Part shown: positions 42,686 to 54,301 of the stretch, in pieces
Numbering within the stretch: the stretch's first letter is position 1
Layout: every line of letters starts with the position of its first letter
The notes under the pieces: generated by a model
Told to the model about the DNA's origin: nothing
Seen by the model: only the letters and a program-made list of their open reading frames with translations
Databases searched by the model: none
Assembly (NCBI GenBank): GCA_963971535.1
Contig: OZ020598.1
Coordinates: forward strand, 90,502,520 to 90,566,519
Direction of reading: 5' to 3'
DNA from: Notolepis coatsorum
Taxonomy: Eukaryota > Chordata > Actinopteri > Aulopiformes > Paralepididae
Length of the DNA stretch: 64,000 nucleotides
Translations under genes and position numbers: made by a program

Positions 42686-43591
42686 CGTTCCCCTTCTGTA
42701 TACATGAACACATCCACCGCCGTTCACGTTGTACAGCGTTATTGCCCGCCATGCGTTGTCTGCCAAACCACGCTGTACAGCGATATTGAGATCATATTTC
42801 ATTTTTTCGCCATGGCATTCATAATTCAGCCACCTAGCCTCTGGTGATACAGTGGGTTACAACCGGAAGTGGCAATCGGTGCATCTGGGAAATCCGTCCG
42901 GCAGTCACATATTGTTGCGGGACTCCAGACATACACTGGCATGCATATGGATCGCTGCCATAACTCAATAATCAATATGATTTGGGCGTTTATTGCGCCA
43001 TACAAACCGGAAATGGATCTAGGAGATCAACGTCAAATAAGTGGGATCTTTTTTCTCCAGTCTTGTCGGCGAATGGTAAGAGGACGCTAACGTCATTTTT
43101 AGCCCAATTGTCTATTCATTTCACCGCAAACCGATCTGATCAATATATCACCCATACATAAAGCATTTACTGACGATCACGGAATTATAAACGACCCCCC
43201 CCCCCTTTCCTCCGCGCATGATGACGCATAACGTATAGGATCATATACAGTTGAATTTTTTAATATAGTGTGTATCGGGAATAAACGGCAATCGATAATC
43301 TATATATGCATTTAGGCCTATAACTCACGTCCTAGGAATTACTGCAGAAAACAATAAAAACATACTTATATTCTAGAAGGTATTTTTGTATGAATGTTTG
43401 AATGAAAAAGTATAACGTTCCTACATCCTGAACGATAGATAATCGATGTTGAATGGGCCATAGTAATGTCAATTTAGCAATACAATTGAAAAAGTTATAT
43501 CCCTGCAAAAAAGGTGAACATCTCCATAGGCTTAGAGTGGTGGCAGACTGGCTATATTGATGGATATAAGTCATGGCAGGGAATGTGTTAA
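42686..43591 (-). mobile_element. TTAA-type DNA transposon, diverged copy 3
   Basis: On the minus strand it begins TTAACACATTCCCTGCCATG (43591) and aligns by eye along its length with 48019-48931 (TGCAGGGATATAACTTTTTC, GGTCGTTTATAATTCCGTG). The far end near 42690 is degraded and no clean TTAA is visible, so that border is approximate. It is inserted just beyond the L1 fragment. Confidence 0.65.
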
Positions 43592-45960
43592 CATCTAGAA
43601 ATTCATCTAAAGTAGTTTTTTCAGGCATATTGGGAAATTGAGGACATCTGTTGCGTACAAAGTCACGAATTTGCATATAACGGAAGAAATGAGTTCGAGG
43701 GATGTCATGCTTTTGAGTCAGCTGAGTAAAAGAGGCAATATACAGATCTTTATAACTAGATATACCCTTATCGCTCCTGATCTTAAAGGCAGAGTCCAAT
43801 AGGGACGGTGGGAACATATGATTGCAAGGGATTGGTGCCCGAGACGACATTGATTGTAGACCGAACCTTTTCCTACATTGTATCCAGATTCTAAGAGAGT
43901 GATGCACTATCGGGTTATATCGGTAAGCATCGAATTTCAACGGAAGGGCTGAACTAATCAAAGCTTGCAATGAGGTTTTTCCGCAGTGGGAGGACTCAAT
44001 ATGCAACCACGCTGGAGTCTCAGTCGACCGATCCCCCATCCAGTAAAGAATATTGCGTGTGTTTGCTGCCCAATAATAAAATTGAAAATTTGGCAAGGCC
44101 AGCCCCCCTGACTGTTTCGCCTGTTGGATAGATCCTCGATAAGATCCTGTGTTATATCAAAATCCTCTGTGGTTCTAAAGTCCTGCTTGGCGATCTCTCT
44201 TTCCATTAGCTAGACAATATTCTTTCTTCTCTCCTGTTCACCAAATGTATTCACGGATTGATAATTTTCTTTTTGATCAAAAACTGTTTCCTAATGTTAA
44301 GACCTGCACATATAATAGCATAGTAATTTCGGATCACAGTCCCCTTACTTTAGAGCTCAACTTTCCAAACCAGCACTCTGCTTACACGTGGCGCCTTAGT
44401 CCTCTACTACTGTCAGATAACGGTTTTGTCCAACATATCTTGGAGCAAATTGACATTTTCCTTGAAACAAATATGACTACTGATGTAACATTCGGCACTA
44501 TTTGGGAGAGCTTAAAGGCATTTCTACGGGGCAATGATCCCTGAAATTGAAACCCAATCTGGACACCCCTCTAAGGACCCTAAAATTATAAATGAGAGTT
44601 TCCAACATTTCTATTCTAAACTTTATAATTCTGACTCATTAAAAAACCCTGAAGTGTTTGATGCATTTTGTGAGGACCTGGTGTTTCCAACGTTGGGGGA
44701 CGATGACAGAAGTGAACTTGATCAGCATATCACCTTAGAGGCTTAAAATAAATCAAATTGGCGATCAAATCAATGCAGTCTGGTAAATCACCCGGTCCAG
44801 ATGGCTTTCTGGTGGAATTTTTTAAGGTATTCAGTGACAAACTGTCTCCGCTCTTGCTGGACATGTACTCGGAATCCTTCGACTGGGGTGCCTACCTCCT
44901 ACTCTTCAGCAAGCGACAATTTCACTTCTGTTAAAATCAAACAAGGACCCATTGCAATGTTCGTATCGCCCAATATCACTTTTTGAATGTCGACTGTAAA
45001 ATACTATCTAAAACTCTAGCTCTCAGATTAGAACATGTGTTGCCTTCTATGATATCCCCGGATCAGACAGGATTTGTAAAGAGCAGACAGGGCTTCTTTA
45101 ATTTGCGTAGGCTATTTAATATTTTATACACCCCTTCATCTTCGACACCTGAGATTGCTCTGTCACTAGATGCCGAAAAGGTGTTCGATAGGGTGGAGTG
45201 GGATTATTTGCTTTTTACTCTTGGAAAATTCGGTCTAGGTGAAAGGTACATTTCGTGGGTAAGGCTCTTGTATAACTCGCCCATGGCCTGTGTCAAGACA
45301 AACGATGTATGCTCCCCCTATTTCCCACTGAGTCGTGGAACCAGACAAGGATACCCATTGTCCCCTCTCCTGTTTGCGATTTCTATAGAACCTTTAGCTA
45401 TGATGTTGTGAACGGAAGACAGGATCAGGGGAATCCATAGGGCTGGCCTAGAACACAAATTATCCCTCTATGCTGACGACCTGTTACTTTCTGTGTCTGA
45501 CCCCTTGGAATCACTTCCCCATGCTCTTACCATTTTCAGAGATTTCGGCTGTATCTCTGGATATAAATTGAACATGCATAAAAGCGAGTTGTTAGCCGTT
45601 AACAGTGAAGCTGAGGAGATCTCATTTGAGGCATTTCAATTTAAGGTAGCGGATCATCTGACTTATCTAGGCATCAAGGTCACTCGCTTATATAAAAATC
45701 TATACTATACCACTCCTAGAGCATACTAAATCAGATCTTCAAAGATGGGATATGCTTCCTTTATCACTAATTGGTTGTGTTAACATTGTTAAAATGAATG
45801 TCCTGCCCACATTTTTATATATCTTTCAGTGCGTCCCAGTTTATTTACAGAGACAATTGTTTGACAATTCTTTGACACATTAGATAAACAGATCTCAGCA
45901 TTCATTTGGAATGGCAAACTTCCAAGGATTAGGAAGCCATTTTTACAAGAGACGTTACTA
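43592..45960 (-). mobile_element. L1-type LINE with internal (twin-priming) inversion
   Basis: The minus-strand part (about 44115 to 43592) encodes the region after the reverse transcriptase (PNFQFYYWAANTRNILYWMG, then RDFVRNRCPQFPNMPEK). The plus-strand part (about 44225-45960) encodes the end of the endonuclease (SRIDNFLFDQ, ISDHSPLTLEL), the linker and the reverse transcriptase, ending FIWNGKLPRIRKPFLQ. In related L1 proteins as I know them, that last segment runs straight into the GGLALPNF segment at the start of the other half, so the two halves were adjacent and one was inverted. Confidence 0.8.
44245..45729 (+). pseudogene. L1 endonuclease/reverse transcriptase fragments
   Basis: Four short frames: 44245-44544 (endonuclease end with the SDH motif), 44534-44746 (linker, with a deletion after LKAFLRG), 44983-45411 (LDAEKVFDRVEWDYLLF and SRGTRQGYPLSPLLFAI) and 45493-45729 (YKLNMHKSELLAVN, HLTYLGIKV). 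The catalytic YADD sits near 45470 between frames. Many stops and shifts: long dead. Confidence 0.85.
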
Positions 45961-46520
45961 TATTCTTGTTCTCTACTCTGTTGCTTAAGTTGTTCGCCTG
46001 GATCTCTTGTTCATCGACCTTGTCCTAATCTCTATTCTCATCCTCTCTCCTAGCCTGTATGGTGAAGACCTCGAGACGATGGCCTGCTGGTTAAGACCTG
46101 GATACACTGACCTGCTGGTGAAGACCTGGAGACACTGGCCTTGCTCACAACCTTGTTCTAATCTCTATTCTCATCCTCTCTCCTAGCCTGCACGGTGAAG
46201 ACCTGGAGACACTGACCTGCCGGCTAAGACCTGGAGACACTGGCCTGGTTCACAAAGTACTGCTCTGACCTACGCCCGGCTGACGACAACTGCTCCTGCT
46301 CTCACCCCGTATGTCTGACTTCCATGCCCCCGTATATATCCTGGACATTACGAGAACCTCCTCTGTGTACCGACCCATGCCTGGACTTAGACCACTCTAA
46401 ATATACCCATATTGGGTTTTGCTCAGTTCTGCCTACCCTGTCTCCTTGCCTGCACATTGGGTTCCAACCACAACCGTGATACTCAGATTATATTTTAGAC
46501 AATTTGAACACATCTTTCCA
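45961..46520. repeat. Tandem duplication in a possible LTR remnant
   Basis: A block of about 125 bp (TAATCTCTATTCTCATCCTC ... GGTGAAGACCTGGAGACACT) occurs twice (about 46025 and 46150), with shorter CTGCTGGTGAAGACCTGGA repeats inside. The following GTTCCAACCACAACCGTGA resembles the end of fish gypsy-type LTRs. Weak. Confidence 0.45.
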
Positions 46521-46910
46521 TGTACTTCCACTTGTTTCATACATTTAATTCTCAATTTAAAGCTGCAGTGTGGAACTTTTTACATATGAATGAATGTCTG
46601 TTACATTTAAGCGCTTGCCAAGTGAGTTTACACCATGCTGAGTAAGCCACCAGGGGACTCTCTCTGTATTTCTCAGTATACAGGAGTAGTGTCTGTAGAC
46701 GTTCTGCGCTGGCACACTGGTAGTGATGTGTTTTACGCCGACCAGCAGAGATCAGTTAGAGTTGGTGACAGAAATTCCTGTAGCTTACTGTAATTACTTG
46801 TAAGTACTGTAAGTACAAGTACATGGCCAATAAACTGATTCTGATAATCCACACAAAACATTTGTGAATGTTCTATGTTTCTTTTTTCTCTCCTCAGCAT
46901 TTATTCTCTT

Positions 46911-47285
46911 TTTTATCTGTCTCTGTCCTGGTCTCTATCTGTCTCTGTCCTCTATCAGTCTCTGTCCTCTATCTGTCTCTGTCCTGGTCTCTATCTGTCT
47001 CTGTCCTCTATCAGTCTCTGTCCTGGTCTCTATCTGTCTCTGTCCTGGTCTCTATCTGCCTCTGTCCTCTATCAGTCTCTGTCCTGGTCTCTATCTGTCT
47101 CTGTCCTGGTTTCTATCAGTCTCTGTCCTGGTCTCTATCAGTCTCTGTCCTCTATCAGTCTCTGTCCTGGTCTCTATCTGTCTCTGTCCTGGTCTCTATC
47201 TGTCTCTGTCCTGGTCTCTATCAGGCTCTGTCCTGGTCTCTATCAGTCTCTGTCCTGGTCTCTATCAGTCTCTGTCCTGGTCTTT
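46911..47285. repeat. 22/16-bp minisatellite (CTGTCCTGGTCTCTATC), locus 1
   Basis: Alternating units TCTGTCCTGGTCTCTATC(T/A)G and shorter ones lacking CTGGTCT. The same repeat forms a 1.07-kb array at 53231-54300. All three plus frames stay open (Leu/Ser/Cys-rich), giving artefactual ORFs. Confidence 0.95.
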
Positions 47286-47562
47286 TTTTATCTGGTCAGA
47301 CTGTGAGCTCAGCTTGTGGGTGGCACATTTTTCAAATGGTGGACATTTTGGAATGAAACTCACATTTCTTATCATTCTCTATACTTTTTGGCAATAGGCC
47401 CTTTACACAGTCGCCATGATGCCATGATGGACAAATAGCAGCAGTGTATGACAACTTCCCCTAATAATGATCCATTGTGGTGCTTCACTTGTCCCCTGAG
47501 CTCAGTTAGATGTGTCTCTAGGCTAGTGGACTGGCAGAGTAACACTAAAACATCTAAAGTTC

Positions 47563-47945
47563 AAGTTTCAAGTTTCTTTAATAGTTGTCATAGTAAAATA
47601 CAGAATACTTTTCCATGAAATGCTTTTTTCTGTATGAGCTCCTGAGAGTGTGCTAGATAAAATAGATATAAAGTATAAAATCGAAAAAGTCAAGAGTACG
47701 TAAACAAAAAGTGTTCAGTCAATCAATATACATATATACAATAATACAATACAGAGTAAAAAAAAAAAGAGTAACAGTGAGGTACAATGCAGCAATGGGA
47801 TCAGGTACAACTTAGGGTAAGGTGCATTGAGGTATGAATTGTAGTGCACATCTCTTTGTTAATAAATATAAAGTGTGTTAAAGTGTTTAGAGTGAGTAGA
47901 GTCGGTGTTTATTTAAAGTGAACGTGTGCGTGGATGTGTGTGCTG
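47563..47945 (-). mobile_element. Rex1-type LINE 3' end, antisense, left part
   Basis: Inverted tail TTCAAGTTTCAAGTTTCTTT through GTTTAAAGTGA-type repeats to GTGTGCTG. Interrupted here by the hAT element; it continues at 51348. Confidence 0.85.
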
Positions 47946-48018
47946 CAGTGGAGGTTATTGCATGACAACTAGTGAGGCAGTGATTCACTAGTAATATACA
48001 GATAATTTTTTTGTATTA

Positions 48019-48931
48019 TTAACACTTTGATCGCCATGGTTAAATTCATAATTTACCATCCCTAGCCAGCTCTATTTGTCTATGGAGAAGTTCCCCTTCT
48101 TTGCAGGGCTATAACTTTTTAAATTCTATTGCTAAATTGACATTATTATGGCCCATTCAATGTCCTATATCCATTGTTCAGGGTGTAGCAACGTTATACT
48201 TTTTCATTCACATATTCATACTAAAATATGGTCTACAGTATAAGTATGTTTTTATCGTTTTCTGCAGCTTTCTCCAGAACTTGATTTATAGCCCCAAATG
48301 CATTATATTGATGATCAAATACAGTTTGGTAGCGATCGGTGCCAGATGAAAAATTTCAACTGGAGGTACTTCTAGAAGTTACTACGTATCATCTGATATT
48401 GACCGGATGGGCGGGGGGTCGCTTATAATTCCGTGGGCAACGTTATATCATTCGTCTAGTGTGGGTCATATGGTCATCAGAGCAGTTTATATGGAACACG
48501 TTAGAAAATAACGCTGGATCTTACCGTATGTTCTTCGCGCTGTTGGACGATCAGCTTGGAGTAGACAGTTTTCGATTATGGGATGTTGATATAGATGAAC
48601 CATTTCCAGGTTGTATAATACTATATACGTCCAAATAACGTTGTTTATTGAGTTAGGGCGAGCGATTGATTATCCAGTGTGTTGAGATGGAGTCCGGCTA
48701 ACGGATGAGCACTTCCTGTTTGGCGCGCCCCTCCCTCTTGGCCGAACTGCCGATCGGCCACCAGATGGCGCTCTTGAACCGTTAGACAGTTGAGTGGAGC
48801 CCGGAGGAGAAATATGATTTCGATCACAGATTTTTGAAATATTGATATCAAAGACGAGTTACGGCGTCTTCGGCAGAATGAGCATGGCGAGCAAAGACGA
48901 GTTACGGCGTTCCCGGCGATTAAAGTGTTAA
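48019..48931 (+). mobile_element. TTAA-type DNA transposon, copy 2
   Basis: TTAA-CACTTTGATCGCC at the left, GGCGATTAAAGTG-TTAA at the right. Same family as 2421-3378. Inserted 73 bp inside the hAT element, hence younger than it. Confidence 0.85.
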
Positions 48932-49612
48932 TATACATATATATTTTTTTATTTTTTATTATTATTATAATTTTTTTTTATTAGAAATTTTTTCCTCTGT
49001 GAAAAAAACAATGCCAGTGAATAAAAAATTTTCTTCAAAAATATCCAAGTGACAGCTCTGAGCTCTCTGACCTTGCCTGATCCCATAACAGTAACACATA
49101 ATGGCCAGCTGTCAATCACTCACTGCAAAAAGATTGCACAGGTTGGGCTTACAAATATAATTATCCAACCAAAATAGGGTATTTGAGTTTAAAAAAGGCG
49201 GGTAGTGAGGTTCAGCGCACTTGATTGATTGGCATTCACGCCGCGCCACATTGTGTTGACAAACTTAAGATCCAATCAGAGAACTAATGAGCCGGCGCTG
49301 CAGCTGGACTGTGGCGTCAATATGTTCTAGATTTTTCTGTCAGCATCTCACTGCCTTGAAACAGACTGACATCGACAAAAGAAGATTAATTTGCCTAATA
49401 TATAATAATTCATATTTTAAGATCTTTATTCAATTGTTGAACTTCATCAACTTATTGTGCACTGCATCGTTTGATGATATATATATATATTTTTTTTAAT
49501 CTCAGTTGAAGACAGTTACATAGTTCACGTGAACGTGCCGTCTTGGACTCTGTAAACTAACTTGTTGTAGCTAGCTAATAGCTATATTAGGTAATTATTT
49601 TTGCAAAGAATT

Positions 49613-49981
49613 ATGGATGCTGCTCCAAACATCGTAGATCGGATCATACAGGAATCTTTTCACTCATTCTCCTATGAAGGAAAGCTAAGAGTAAAAGCAA
49701 ACGGGAGACCAAAACCTAACATCAACTTGAGTCAACAACTTGGCTCGGGACGACAACGTCGTTTCCAACCAGCTAAGTATGACAAGGTGCTGTGGCTAAC
49801 GGGGAGCATGCAAACAAATTGCACGTATTGCTGGCCGTGCATCATGTTTAAGTCTGCTGCTGTAGGTTTCGGGTGTTCAAAGTTTGCAAGAGAGGTACGA
49901 AGCACGGCGTCATGGCTATTGTTTACACTTTCCATGGGAATGGGATTAGTGTCTCGAGTCGGAATATTCAACGGAAGATGA
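49613..49981 (+). pseudogene. hAT transposase N-terminus with TTF-type zinc finger (ZMYM1-like)
   Basis: ATG at 49613 opens MDAAPNIVDRIIQESFHSF, then RPKPNINLSQQ, RRFQPAKYDKVLWLTGS and NCTYCWPCIMF. The last resembles the CxxCxLF core of the TTF-type zinc finger found in hAT transposases and the derived ZMYM1-like proteins. The frame is lost soon after KFAREV: in the next frame KHGVMAIVYTFHGNGIS would continue. It lacks the catalytic DDE/RNase H-like and dimerisation domains. Confidence 0.6.
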
Positions 49982-50599
49982 GATCGGTCGAGTTGGCAAT
50001 GCTTTTGTGTTGACTTGAATCGCTTGGGTGACCAGTTTCTACAGTCCCGAAAATTGAACGTTTCACAAAAGACTGTGTTTGCATTTTTGGATTTACAACA
50101 TTGAACGAAATATCGAAGGATGGATTTTATTTACAAGTGATCTGAAGGGACTGGGACACTATTTCTTCGTAAAGAAGTACATCAAATGGTGAGTGGATTT
50201 AATATATATATATATATATATATATTGGACCACTGTGTCCAGTGTGCCAGTGTGTGTGTGTCTGTGGCTGAAATGCGTGTGTTTACTTTCGAATTACCAA
50301 CGTAATTGTCCTTTTAAGTGTTACATAAAACCCATCTGTGGCCTCGTGCAGAGGAAGGTGGTAAATACATGTTAGAGGAGAAAAAGGGATGCTATGTGTC
50401 TTTCTGGTCATCACCAGCTGTTCCTGAAGTCTGGGGCCAGGCGGATGTTTCTCAGGAAGTTTGTCAGAAGGTTATGGGAAGCTCCTTCAGATAAAATCGG
50501 TTCCTGAAGTAATCGGGTGTTGTGGCTGATGTTTGACTGAGAGGCTGAGGTTCAGCAGCTTGTTTTCACCGTGCTGCTCTTATTGACGTTTCCCTATAT

Positions 50600-50705
50600 A
50601 TTCCAATGTACAGTTTTGCTTGTACAGTTGTACAGTTTCCCCCACCCCGCCTATACCCACCCAACCACCTCCAATGTACAGCCCCCCCCCCACCCAACCC
50701 ACCCC
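50600..50705 (+). mobile_element. LINE-A 3' UTR scrap
   Basis: TTCCAATGTACAGTTTTGCT, then GTACAGTTGTACAG and C-rich CCACCTCCAATGTACAG repeats, as in the other LINE-A 3' UTRs; no tail. Confidence 0.65.
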
Positions 50706-51347
50706 CCCACCCACTAATCACTAATCAAGCCCTTTCCTATGGCATTCAGATTATTTGAGAAATTCATTTTTGAGAAATGAACACCAACCTGTAGAATTAG
50801 TTTGCAACTGTAATACAGTTCAAAGGGGTTTGTATTGGAAGCATTTCTCACAAGACACTCACATATTCTTCCAGACATCAGAAATAAGAATAAGAACTGT
50901 TTGAATGGTTTTGTATGTTACCAACTGTCAACTTCTCACAGAATGTTTAGAATCTTTCTTCCAGTAAGATAGCAGGTAACCATGGTAACCACTCCATAAA
51001 CATTCCATGCAGGGCAAAGATACACAGCACACACTCAATCAAAACCTTCAACAAATTGACCTGATCTGCTTTAATTTTTCAAAGGGCATAAATCTGTAAA
51101 GACATATCAAATGCCAAAAAAAAGCATGTACCATTGACTCAGAATGGTCTGTTTTATTGAAATCGTCACAGCAGTAGTTTGTTTATACTTCAGAAGTATG
51201 ATATTTAAACATGGTCCCCAAAATGAATGGAAGCGAATGAGGAGCCTGACTTGGGGGGTGTTTAAAAAATATAATTTAATATATAATATAATATAATAAT
51301 TTGTGCTTCACCAAAAAATTTGGTCAGCAGCCGCCACTGGTGTGCTG

Positions 51348-51735
51348 TGAGTGTAGATGATGGGTTGTTAAATAATGTCATTGTCGTTGAGCATCCTGAT
51401 GGCCTGGGGATAGAAGCTCCTTCTGAGTCTCTCTGTACTGGCCATGAGACTCCGGTATCGCTTGCCTGACCGCAGCAGTTCAAAGAGGAGGTTGTTTGGG
51501 TGACTAGAGTCTTTGATTATCCTCTTAGCCTTGCTCCTGCAACGCTTGTTGTAAATGTCCTGGAGAGTTGGAAGTCTACCTCCAATTGTGCGTTCGGCTG
51601 AACGGGCCTCTCTCTGTAGTCTGCTACGGTCTTGTGCGGTGCTATTCCCAAACCAGGAGGTGATGTTACCAGTCAGTTGCCTGCCCTCACCACCTGGGGT
51701 CTTCTTGTCAGGAAGTCCAAGACCCACTGGCAGAG
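51348..51735 (-). mobile_element. Rex1-type LINE 3' end, antisense, right part
   Basis: Continuation of 47563-47945 across the hAT insertion. The minus-strand translation gives TGNITSWFGNSTAQDRSRLQ, RSAERTIGGRLPTLQDIYNK and LLFELLRSGKRYRSLM, the conserved C-terminus of the family's reverse transcriptase. Confidence 0.88.
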
Positions 51736-52437
51736 GTCATAGTCTCTCGCCCAAAACAACCAAACCAATTAATGCAACTAAGTAAAATTATGTATCTTTT
51801 CCTAAACCAGGGGCGTGTTGAGATAAACTAAAGCCATCTTTTTGAGTAATGGACCAATCAACACGTTACACAGTTCACCTGCAATGTGGAATGAGCTGCA
51901 GGGAGAAACACACACGCACCAGCAGGGGGCCTCTCTGTGTGGAGTCTGCATGTTTAAGTTTATTTATTTAGTTATTACCCAGGGACAATGCACATTAATT
52001 AATTAACATATTCAGTTTCAGAGTTTTATTTCTGTACTGTAGCAGCTCTGCCGTCTTTACTGTGAGAAGCCGACACCATTGATCTGTGAGTATTTAATAA
52101 TTTCTTCAGATGTCTATGAGCCTTGAACATCTAAAGTCGTGTAACGTTGTAGGGGGTCATGATAAAATGAATAAAAAACAGATCAAAATCTTTTGGGCAG
52201 ACCTCACATATGACCCCCTGCACAGAAGCAAGACTCGGTTCCAAACAGCGTAACGTATCCTAGAGGGTTCCCCCCCCCCAGCATATCTAAAGACACTTTA
52301 ATTTCCTTTATCAGAGCCAGAAGGAGATAGAAGATGTAGCTAATATCCCCAAGGTTTCAGGAAGCAATAAGCCACACTGCTGCTGTTGTTTTATGATATC
52401 CTTGGGTTACCTTTTTATATTAGACTGCACTGAGAAA
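51736..52437. other. No gene seen
   Basis: Unremarkable sequence with TTTATTTATTTAGTTATTACCC (about 51960), possibly the end of another degraded LINE. No exon recognised. Confidence 0.4.
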
Positions 52438-52765
<328 letters not shown>

Positions 52766-52913
52766 AATAATATCAAATGAAAGCACATGGACAGTGGTGA
52801 TGAAAATGTGTTTGTCCATAACAGGTAAAGAATACATTTTTCTTCTATGAGTCAGCAGAACCTATAATGTAGCTGACATCCGAACGACCAGGGAGCCAGC
52901 CTCTCCACCCCCC

Positions 52914-53069
<156 letters not shown>

Positions 53070-53230
53070 CCCTCCATTGTGATTAAAATTAGACACAGTA
53101 GAAGGCCAGTGATCCGTCAGCAAACTGCTATTAGGCATGGCTGGTGGCAGAGAGGAGTCGGTTTCAGCAGCTTGCCATAAAATATTAAAACGTTCTATAT
53201 TAGTTTCCCTGCAATGAATGAAGGCAGCGT

Positions 53231-54301
53231 GATCTCTATCAGTCTCTGTCCTGATTTCTATCTGTCTCTGTCCTGGTCTCTGTCCTCTATCTGTCTCTGT
53301 CCTGGTCTCTGTCCTCTATCTGTCTCTGTCCTCTATCTGTCTCTGTCCTGGTCTCTGTCCTCTATCAGTCTCTGTCCTGGTCTCTATCAGTCTCTGTCCT
53401 GGTCTCTATCTGTCTCTGTCCTGGTCTCTATCAGTCTCTGTCCTGGTCTCTATCAGTCTCTGTCCTGGTCTCTATCAGTCTCTGTCCTGGTCTCTATCAG
53501 TCTCTGTCCTGGTCTCTATCTGTCTCTGTCCTCTATCAGTCTCTGTCCTCTATCAGTCTCTGTCCTGGTCTCTATCTGTCTCTGTCCTGGTCTCTATCAG
53601 TCTCTGTCCTCTATCTGTCTCTGTCCTGGTCTCTATCAGTCTCTGTCCTCTATCAGTCTCTGTCCTGGTCTCTATCAGTCTCTGTCCTGGTCTCTATTAG
53701 TCTCTGTTCTGGTTTCTAAATGTCTCTGTCCTGGTCTCTATCAGTCTCTGTCCTCTATCTGTCTCTGTCCTGGTCTCTATCAGTCTCTGTCCTGGTCTCT
53801 ATCAGTCTCTGTCCTGGTCTCTATTAGTCTCTGTTCTGGTTTCTAAATGTCTCTGTCCTGGTCTCTATCTGTCTCTGTCCTGGTCTCTATCAGTCTCTGT
53901 CCTGGTCTCTATCAGTCTCTGTTCCTGGTCTCTATTAGTCTCTGTTCTGGTTTCTAAATGTCTCTGTCCTGGTCTCTATCAGTCTCTGTCCTCTATCTGT
54001 CTCTGTCCTGGTCTCTATCTGTCTCTGTCCTGGTCTCTATCTGTCTCTGTCCTCTATCAGTCTCTGTCCTGGTCTCTATCTGTCTCTGTCCTGGTCTCTA
54101 TCTGTCTCTGTCCTCTATCAGTCTCTGTCCTGATCTCTATCAGTCTCTGTCCTCTATCTGTCTCTGTCCTGGTCTCTATCTGTCTCTGTCCTCTATCTGT
54201 CTCTGTCCTGGTCTCTATCTGTCTCTGTCCTCTATCAGTCTCTGTCCTGGTCTCTATCTGTCTCTGTCCTGGTCTCTATCTGTCTCTGTCCTGGTCTCTA
54301 G
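53231..54301. repeat. 22/16-bp minisatellite (CTGTCCTGGTCTCTATC), locus 2
   Basis: About 55 units of the same two lengths as at 46911-47285. A longer block containing CTGTTCTGGTTTCTAAATG recurs at about 53705, 53830 and 53945, showing higher-order duplication. Confidence 0.95.

Larger units (their letters stand above)
47946..51339 (+). mobile_element. 3.4-kb hAT transposon inserted in a LINE
   Basis: Ends CAGTGGAGGTTATTG (47946) and the inverted CAGCAGCCGCCACTG (51339), flanked by an exact 8-bp duplication GTGTGCTG (47938-47945 and 51340-51347). The flanking Rex1 halves join perfectly when the element is removed. It contains a broken zinc-finger transposase start (49613-49981), a nested TTAA element (48019-48931) and a scrap of LINE-A 3' UTR (50600-50700). 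Confidence 0.92.

Noticed and set aside
43332..44096. 254-codon minus ORF as a host gene
   Set aside because: It contains the L1 C-terminal motif (PNFQFYYWAANTRN), and its last quarter runs into the adjacent TTAA element, so it is a chance fusion of two transposons.
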